From assembly GCA_000432995.1 (NCBI GenBank), contig HF972634.1, forward strand, positions 1,148 through 29,406: a stretch of 28,259 nucleotides of DNA. Reading direction: 5' to 3'. Below the pieces are notes generated by a model, which searched no databases, was not told the origin of the DNA, and was given only the letters and a program-made list of their open reading frames with translations. Shown in pieces: positions 23,612 through 28,259 of this stretch (the stretch's first letter is position 1; each line of letters opens with the position of its first letter). The translations under genes were made by a program, and so were the position numbers. Origin of the DNA: Clostridium sp. CAG:1013. GTDB lineage: Bacteria > Bacillota > Clostridia > Oscillospirales > Acutalibacteraceae.

Positions 23612-24596
23612 GATTGTTTCTCACCGCCTTTTCCGCATAGAAGCACCGCACAACATGACCAGGAGCAACCTCACGCAGCTCCGGCTCCGATTCCGTACAC
23701 TTTTTGGTGCAGTATTTGCAACGGGGAGCGAATTTGCACCCCTGAGGCAGATACAGCGGATTGGGTACAGAGCCGGGGATGGCATCCAGCTTTTTGCCCT
23801 TGGGGGTGTTCAGCTGGGGGATAGAGGTCATCAGTCCCTCGGTGTAGGGATGGGAGAAGCTGGAATTGTGGAAAATATCTCGGGCAGAGGCTTTCTCCAC
23901 AATCTGACCGCAGTACATCACCGCCACGTCGTCAGCCATTTCATGAATGACGCCCAGGTCGTGGGTGATGAACAGGATGGACGTGCCGGTTTCCTGCTTC
24001 AAGTCGTTCATCAGCTTCAAGATCTGTGCCTGAATGGTCACGTCCAGAGCGGTAGTGGGTTCGTCTGCAATGAGCAGCTTGGGCCGGCAGGCCAAGGCCA
24101 TGGCGATCATGACACGCTGGCGCATACCGCCGGAAAGCTGGAAGGGATATTGCTTTGCCACACGCTCCGGGTTGGGGATTTTAACATCGGACAGCAATTT
24201 CACAGTCTTTGCACGGGCTTGAGCCTTGTTCATGCCCTGGTGGATCTTCAAGGTTTCGCCGATCTGACGCTCCACGGTGAACACCGGGTTCAGGGAGGTC
24301 ATAGGCTCCTGGAAGATCACGGAGATCTCGTTGCCGCGAATGTGGTACATATCCTTGTCGGAAGCATGGAGAATGTCTCTTCCGTCGAAAGTGATCTCGC
24401 CGCTGTCGATCCAGCCGTTGCCGTCCAGCAGCTTGATAATGCTCATGGCGGACACGCTTTTACCAGAGCCGGATTCGCCCACAATACCCAGGGTTTTGCC
24501 GGCCTCCAGGGAATAGGTCACATCGTTTACCGCCTTGACAACGCCTTTTTTCGTTTTGAAATAGGTGTGAAGATTTTTAACTTCCAGTAAACTCAT
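23601..24596 (-). CDS. oppD: Oligopeptide/dipeptide ABC transporter ATPase, OppD type
   Basis: A 331-residue ATPase with Walker A GESGSGKSVSA, Q-loop IFQEPMTSLNPVFTV, signature LSGGMRQRVMIAMALA, Walker B LLIADEPTTALDVT and FITHDLGVIHEMADD. The C-terminal extension holds GCKFAPRCKYCTKKC, with the same cysteine spacing as the OppF partner. It starts six bases after oppC. All catalytic motifs are intact. Confidence 0.94.
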   Translation of the reverse strand: MSLLEVKNLHTYFKTKKGVVKAVNDVTYSLEAGKTLGIVGESGSGKSVSAMSIIKLLDGNGWIDSGEITFDGRDILHASDKDMYHIRGNEISVIFQEPMTSLNPVFTVERQIGETLKIHQGMNKAQARAKTVKLLSDVKIPNPERVAKQYPFQLSGGMRQRVMIAMALACRPKLLIADEPTTALDVTIQAQILKLMNDLKQETGTSILFITHDLGVIHEMADDVAVMYCGQIVEKASARDIFHNSSFSHPYTEGLMTSIPQLNTPKGKKLDAIPGSVPNPLYLPQGCKFAPRCKYCTKKCTESEPELREVAPGHVVRCFYAEKAVRNNHGE

Positions 24597-24602
24597 GTCG
24601 GC

Positions 24603-26417
24603 TCACCTCTCTTTCGCTTTGGGGTCGATAGCGTCACGCAGGCCATCGCCCACACAGTTGATGCTGATGGTGCAGATGCCCAGTGCCAGGGACGGGAATA
24701 CCCACCGCCACCAGTAGTTCTCGATAACCTGTCCGTTCTGGGCGCCGTTGAGCATGTTGCCCCAAGTGGCATTGGGCTCGCTGACGCCGAAGCCGATAAA
24801 GGACAGGGAGGACTCAGTCAGCATGCAGGTGGCAAAGTCCAAGGTGGCGTTGACGATGATCACAGTGATGATATTGGGAAGGATGTGCCGGAAAATAATG
24901 CCGAATTCCTTCACACCCAGAGCTTTAGCCGCTGTGACGAATTCCTGTTCACGTTCGGCCAGCACGCTGCCGCGCACCAGACGGGCGATACCGGGCCAGG
25001 ACAGCAGACCCAAGATGAACATGATCAGGATGATACGCTGGGTCTCATTGATGCTGTTGCCCAAGATGCTGGAAAGGATGATACAGAAGGGCAGGAACGG
25101 CACAGAGGAGACGATCTCCGTCAGACGCATCAGCAGGTTGTCCAGCTTGCCGCCCTTGTACCCGGAGATGCCGCCCACCAGCACACCGATGAGGGTGGAG
25201 ATGATCACGGCGATGGCGCCCACGGTCATGGTCATACGGCCGCCAACGATCATACGGCGGAATACATCACGGCCCATGTTGTCGGTGCCCATCAGGTAAC
25301 CCTTCAGGCCCCAGCCCTTCACGGAACCGTCCTCAGTGATCGCATAGCTGCTGTAATAACCGGAAGAAACGGTGGAAACCGTGCTGGAGAAAGAGGGAGC
25401 ATTGGCCTGGCCAAAGTTGTTATCGCCCCAGGAGACCACAGTGCCGTCATCCAGAATGGCGGAGTAGTGGTAACGTCCAGCGCTGATAGAAGTGACATGT
25501 CCCTGAATTTCTTCGGGAATGTTCATAGAACCCTTGACGTTATTGCCCCACAGGTGAACAGTACCGTCGCTGGTCACCGCTGCGGCGCTCTCATCAGTGA
25601 GGGCCAGATCCACCACGTCTCCCTGAATTTCCTCAGGGATGTTGGTGAAAGCGGATGCCTTGTTGGAAAGGGGTACCACTTCACCGTCGTTGGTAAGGAC
25701 CATCACGATGTTGGTGTTGACGCCGAACTTTGCAATGTTGCCCTGCACTTCGCTGGGAACAGTGATGTTCAGCAGATAGGTGCTGCCCCAGTTGTACAGC
25801 CGGCCGCTTTCCGTCAGAACGAGAGAGATCTGATAGCCTGCGGCGATCTGCTTGATGGGCTGGGGAGCCACTTCCAGTTCCACAGGGATCTGGGCAAGGC
25901 CCATACGATCGTTGCCCCAAGTGAAGATCTGTCCCTTGTCGTTGACGGCCAGCACGTGATCCAGACCAGCAGAGATCTGGGTGAGTGTTCCCATCTCCGA
26001 GGAGGAGGGGATCTTCTTCAGTTTTTCCGTGGGGAAGGTTCCCCATTCGTAAACTTTGCCGTCTTTGTCAATGCCTACCGAGAAGGTGCTGCCGGAGGAG
26101 ACCATCTGGGCATTGCCCTGAAGCTGGCTGGGCACTTGCAGCAGGCCGAAACCAGGAGCTACATTGGCCTGGGTGACGTCCTGATAGTACAAGTCAATGG
26201 GATAGAAGAACGGCAGCACAATGCAGCACAGGAAAATAAGCAGAAACAGTACCAGGCCGGTCATAGCTACCTTGTCATGCAGGAAGCTTTGTACGACCAT
26301 GCGTATAGGGCTCTGCATCAACTCGTCTTCTTCCTGGGGCATGCCGCCCATTACCATCCGCTGAGCAGCAGCGGCGGCAGTGGACTTCCGTTTGCCAAAA
26401 ATCGATTTTTTTGCCAC
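24603..26417 (-). CDS. oppC: OppC-type permease with an inserted extracytoplasmic RCC1-like propeller
   Basis: A 604-residue permease, about twice the usual ~300. Residues 1-50 are a cytoplasmic N-terminus (with the family's OppC_N-like MQSPIRMVVQSFLHDKVAM), and the first membrane helix is ~52-72. Residues ~88-370 are RCC1-like repeats. The normal OppC core then resumes with MGTDNMGRDVFRRMIVGGR (376-394), five further helices and the EAA loop EFVTAAKALGVKEFGIIFRHILPN (~492-515). The reading frame is unbroken and codon use matches its neighbours, so it is not an assembly artefact between two genes. GTG start with GGAGGG six to seven bases upstream; it sits between oppB and oppD. The permease role is certain; the insert probably faces outside next to the binding-protein docking surface, its function unknown. 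Confidence 0.93.
   Translation of the reverse strand: MAKKSIFGKRKSTAAAAAQRMVMGGMPQEEDELMQSPIRMVVQSFLHDKVAMTGLVLFLLIFLCCIVLPFFYPIDLYYQDVTQANVAPGFGLLQVPSQLQGNAQMVSSGSTFSVGIDKDGKVYEWGTFPTEKLKKIPSSSEMGTLTQISAGLDHVLAVNDKGQIFTWGNDRMGLAQIPVELEVAPQPIKQIAAGYQISLVLTESGRLYNWGSTYLLNITVPSEVQGNIAKFGVNTNIVMVLTNDGEVVPLSNKASAFTNIPEEIQGDVVDLALTDESAAAVTSDGTVHLWGNNVKGSMNIPEEIQGHVTSISAGRYHYSAILDDGTVVSWGDNNFGQANAPSFSSTVSTVSSGYYSSYAITEDGSVKGWGLKGYLMGTDNMGRDVFRRMIVGGRMTMTVGAIAVIISTLIGVLVGGISGYKGGKLDNLLMRLTEIVSSVPFLPFCIILSSILGNSINETQRIILIMFILGLLSWPGIARLVRGSVLAEREQEFVTAAKALGVKEFGIIFRHILPNIITVIIVNATLDFATCMLTESSLSFIGFGVSEPNATWGNMLNGAQNGQVIENYWWRWVFPSLALGICTISINCVGDGLRDAIDPKAKER
25308..26156 (-). repeat. RCC1-like beta-propeller repeats inside OppC
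   Basis: About 40-residue units with the pattern [VI]..[IV]SAG..[HY]..A[IV]..DG.[VL]..WG.N..GQ...P. Six full units start near residues 103, 144, 187, 227, 267 and 307. A last half unit (347-369, STVSSGYYSSYAITEDGSVKGWG) is completed by the first half unit before the repeats (88-102, PGFGLLQVPSQLQG). Together this gives seven blades closed end to end, as in RCC1 itself. Units 4 and 5 share the eight-residue string NIPEEIQG exactly 40 residues apart, encoded by near-identical DNA. Confidence 0.85.
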
Positions 26418-26431
26418 GTTTTTCCCTCCTC

Positions 26432-27424
26432 TCAGTTCTCAAGGCGGACACGGGGATCCACGATGGTGTAGGCGATGTCCATGATGACGTTGCCCGTAAG
26501 AGACAGCACCACGTAGAACATCTGCATGGTCAAGACCACAGAGAAGTCCCGCTGCATCAGGCCGTTGATCAAAGTCTGACCAAGGCCGGGCCACAGGAAC
26601 ACGTTCTCAATGACGATAGATCCGCCGAACAGAGAAACCACCCATCCGGTGGCGATGGTCACCACAGGGATTAAGGCGTTGCGGAAGGCGTGGACATAAA
26701 TGACCACTTTTTCCCGAAGACCCTTGGCACGGGCAGTCTTGATATAGTCCATGCGCAGCACGTCGATCATGGCGGCGCGCACGTACCGGGTGATGCTGCC
26801 GATACCGGAGATAGACATGACCAGCATGGGCAAGGCCATATGCCAGGCCGTATCCAGAGCCGTTTGAAGGGCATTCCCCTCAAACCCGGCGGTACGAACA
26901 CCGCTGATGGGGAAGATGGGGATCTTTACGGAAAAAGCGAAAATGGCCAACAGTGCGATAATAAAGGCGGGCAAGCTGTAACCTACAATGGTGATCACCT
27001 GTACTGCCTTGTCGAACACAGTGTTGCGGCGCACGGCAGTTGCAATGCCCAGAGGCAGTGCAATGAGGAAGGTGAGGATCATAGAGGACAGGTTGAGCAT
27101 CAAAGTGTTGCCCATGGGCGTGCCGATCATGTTGATAACCGGCTGCTTATATTGAGTGGAATAGCCAAAGTTGCCGGTGAGCATATTGAAGATCCAATGG
27201 AAATACTGCACCACCAAGCTGTCGTTGAGGCCCAGGCTCTCTTTAGTCTTTTCGTAGAGCTGTTCGTACTGATCGGGCCGCATATTGGTTTTGGCATCGC
27301 CCAGCATCATGGTGACAGGATCGCCAGGCATGATTTTATAGATGAAAAACATCAAAATGGAAATGATGAAGAAAACGAAGACGATATAAATAAATCTCTT
27401 CAGCAGATATCTGCCTTTTCCCAC
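26432..27424 (-). CDS. oppB: Oligopeptide/dipeptide ABC transporter permease, OppB type
   Basis: A 330-residue six-helix permease. The N-terminal helix plus the motif KIMPGDPVTMMLGD is the OppB/DppB hallmark, and the EAA loop DYIKTARAKGLREKVVIYVHAFRNALIPV is intact. The start is GTG at 27424 with a run of G six bases upstream; an ATG four bases before it is out of frame. It is 14 bases upstream of oppC. It has the normal family length, so the RCC1 insertion affects only its partner. Confidence 0.94.
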   Translation of the reverse strand: MGKGRYLLKRFIYIVFVFFIISILMFFIYKIMPGDPVTMMLGDAKTNMRPDQYEQLYEKTKESLGLNDSLVVQYFHWIFNMLTGNFGYSTQYKQPVINMIGTPMGNTLMLNLSSMILTFLIALPLGIATAVRRNTVFDKAVQVITIVGYSLPAFIIALLAIFAFSVKIPIFPISGVRTAGFEGNALQTALDTAWHMALPMLVMSISGIGSITRYVRAAMIDVLRMDYIKTARAKGLREKVVIYVHAFRNALIPVVTIATGWVVSLFGGSIVIENVFLWPGLGQTLINGLMQRDFSVVLTMQMFYVVLSLTGNVIMDIAYTIVDPRVRLEN

Positions 27425-27459
27425 ACATTTTCCCCCCTATTCACATAGTTGCTTGTTTT

Positions 27460-27503
27460 AAAAGAACCGGCGGTCCCCAGCATAAGGGGTCCGCCGGACT
27501 CTT
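27460..27503 (-). terminator. Strong hairpin between the binding-protein gene and oppB
   Basis: On the minus strand CCGGCGG-A-CCCC pairs with GGGG-A-CCGCCGG (one A-A mismatch), extended by AAGA/TCTT and followed by TTTTAAAAC. It probably stops most transcripts after the binding protein, lowering permease/ATPase expression relative to it. Confidence 0.75.
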
Positions 27504-27528
27504 CTAAAGGCACATTTTATTGTTGGTT

Positions 27529-28259
27529 TTACTCGGTAACCCAAGCATCCAGAACAGCGTTCTGCCAGCCCCAGGTGGCAGTGTTCTCCCAACCCTGAAC
27601 GCGGGTGGAGTAGAAGTCATAGTACTCGTCGGAGTACAGGGGGATGTTGGGAAGCTTCTCATTCCAAACCTTGATGAAGTTCTGCCAAGCGCTCAGCCAG
27701 CCATCATGGTCGTCATAGGGAATGCTCTTCATGGGAACCACAGCGTCGTTGAGTTCCTGATCGGCGATCCAGTTGTTGTTGTAGCTGCCCATCCAAGCCT
27801 CGTCGCTGGAGAAGTAGTACCAGGGAGAGCTGGCGGTAGCAAAACCGGTAGCCAGGTTGTACATGTTGTAGATGGTGTCACCGGTATGCATGATACCATT
27901 CTGCAGAGTAGCGAAGTCGGTGGTGGTGGGCTGCAGTTCCATACCAGCCTGAGCCATGTTCTCGGGCAGCATGGTGGCCAGCAGCTCGGAAACGGGGTTG
28001 CCCTCGGAGTTGCACCAGGTGATTACCAGAGGCTTCAACTCACCGTTGACATCCTTGTAACGGGTGCCCTCGCCGGAGTAGGGAGTGCCATCAGCATTCA
28101 GGGTCCAGCCGTCAGCCTCCAGCAGCTCAATGGCAGCGTCCACGTTCATGTCATAGGTGTTCAGGTTCTCGTTGATCCAATCAACGGACTCAGCGTACTC
28201 CCACTGAGCCAGACCATAGAAGGAGTGCACCACAGAGCCGTAGCCGCCGGTGTACTGAC
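27529..28259 (-). CDS. oppA: Peptide-type solute-binding protein, C-terminal part (cut by window edge)
   Basis: The frame stays open through the right edge of the window, so the 5' end of the gene is missing; the GTG at 28231 is an internal valine codon. The ~243 visible residues have family 5 (OppA/DppA) C-terminal character: INENLNTYDMNVDAAIELLEADGW with the following LNADGTPYSG, then the late NIPLYSDEYYDFYSTRVQGW. Aromatic residues are abundant. It is the first gene of the opp operon and would carry the substrate to OppB/OppC from the cell surface. Confidence 0.88.
   Translation of the reverse strand, partial: QYTGGYGSVVHSFYGLAQWEYAESVDWINENLNTYDMNVDAAIELLEADGWTLNADGTPYSGEGTRYKDVNGELKPLVITWCNSEGNPVSELLATMLPENMAQAGMELQPTTTDFATLQNGIMHTGDTIYNMYNLATGFATASSPWYYFSSDEAWMGSYNNNWIADQELNDAVVPMKSIPYDDHDGWLSAWQNFIKVWNEKLPNIPLYSDEYYDFYSTRVQGWENTATWGWQNAVLDAWVTE

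Noticed and set aside
26690..27448. Long plus-strand frame opposite oppB (and similar ones opposite oppC, oppD, oppF and the SLH esterase)
   Set aside because: These are antisense shadows of G+C-rich genes: His/Gly/Asp-rich low-complexity translations, no ribosome-binding sites and no recognisable domains, while the opposite strand encodes clear conserved proteins.
1..28259. CRISPR arrays, transposons, tRNA or rRNA genes
   Set aside because: I looked for regularly spaced repeats, terminal inverted repeats with transposase frames, and tRNA/rRNA signatures and found none.

Overview
The window looks like chromosomal DNA of a Gram-positive anaerobe of class Clostridia, probably an Oscillospiraceae-like gut commensal. 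This rests on a YesM/YesN two-component pair, LplB/LplC-type carbohydrate permeases without their own ATPase, lipoprotein binding proteins, strong AGGAGG ribosome-binding sites, GTG/TTG starts and an S-layer-homology (SLH) surface protein. The taxon is an inference from gene content; no rRNA, tRNA, phage or transposon gene is visible.

Region 1 (79-9.7 kb) is a sugar-uptake locus. A YesM-like sensor kinase and a YesN-like AraC-type response regulator run leftward. The regulator is split by an apparent one-base frameshift in an A6 run (minus-strand T6) at 776-781. Divergent from them is an importer (two permeases, then a lipoprotein binding protein), a terminator hairpin, a type-B carboxylesterase and an MFS transporter.

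Region 2 (10.07-19.85 kb) is a second importer with an intracellular catabolic set: a TTGACA-17-TACAAT promoter followed by a 29-bp imperfect palindrome, lipoprotein binding protein, attenuator-like hairpin, two permeases, PfkB-family kinase, GlmS-like SIS isomerase and GH38 alpha-mannosidase in tightly coupled order. A ROK repressor with its own promoter follows. The simplest reading is uptake of a mannose-containing oligosaccharide, cytoplasmic demannosylation, then phosphorylation and isomerisation of a released sugar, controlled by the ROK protein.

Region 3 (19.85-22.3 kb) starts with a gene-poor stretch carrying two inverted repeats, then a perfect-consensus promoter (TTGACA-17-TATAAT) driving a secreted esterase with three C-terminal SLH repeats. 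Two terminators facing opposite directions separate it from region 4.

Region 4 (22.3-28.26 kb, leftward) is an opp/dpp-type peptide/nickel-family ABC operon: a binding protein cut by the window edge, a strong hairpin, OppB, OppC, OppD, OppF and a 68-residue membrane protein. The most unusual feature of the window is here: the OppC homologue carries about 280 residues of RCC1-like repeats inserted between its first membrane segment and the conserved permease core. The repeats can be read as a seven-bladed beta-propeller closed by its two ends, displayed outside the cell. From about 20.3 kb rightwards the genes are visibly richer in G+C than regions 1 and 2, consistent with highly expressed genes beside a more accessory sugar locus.
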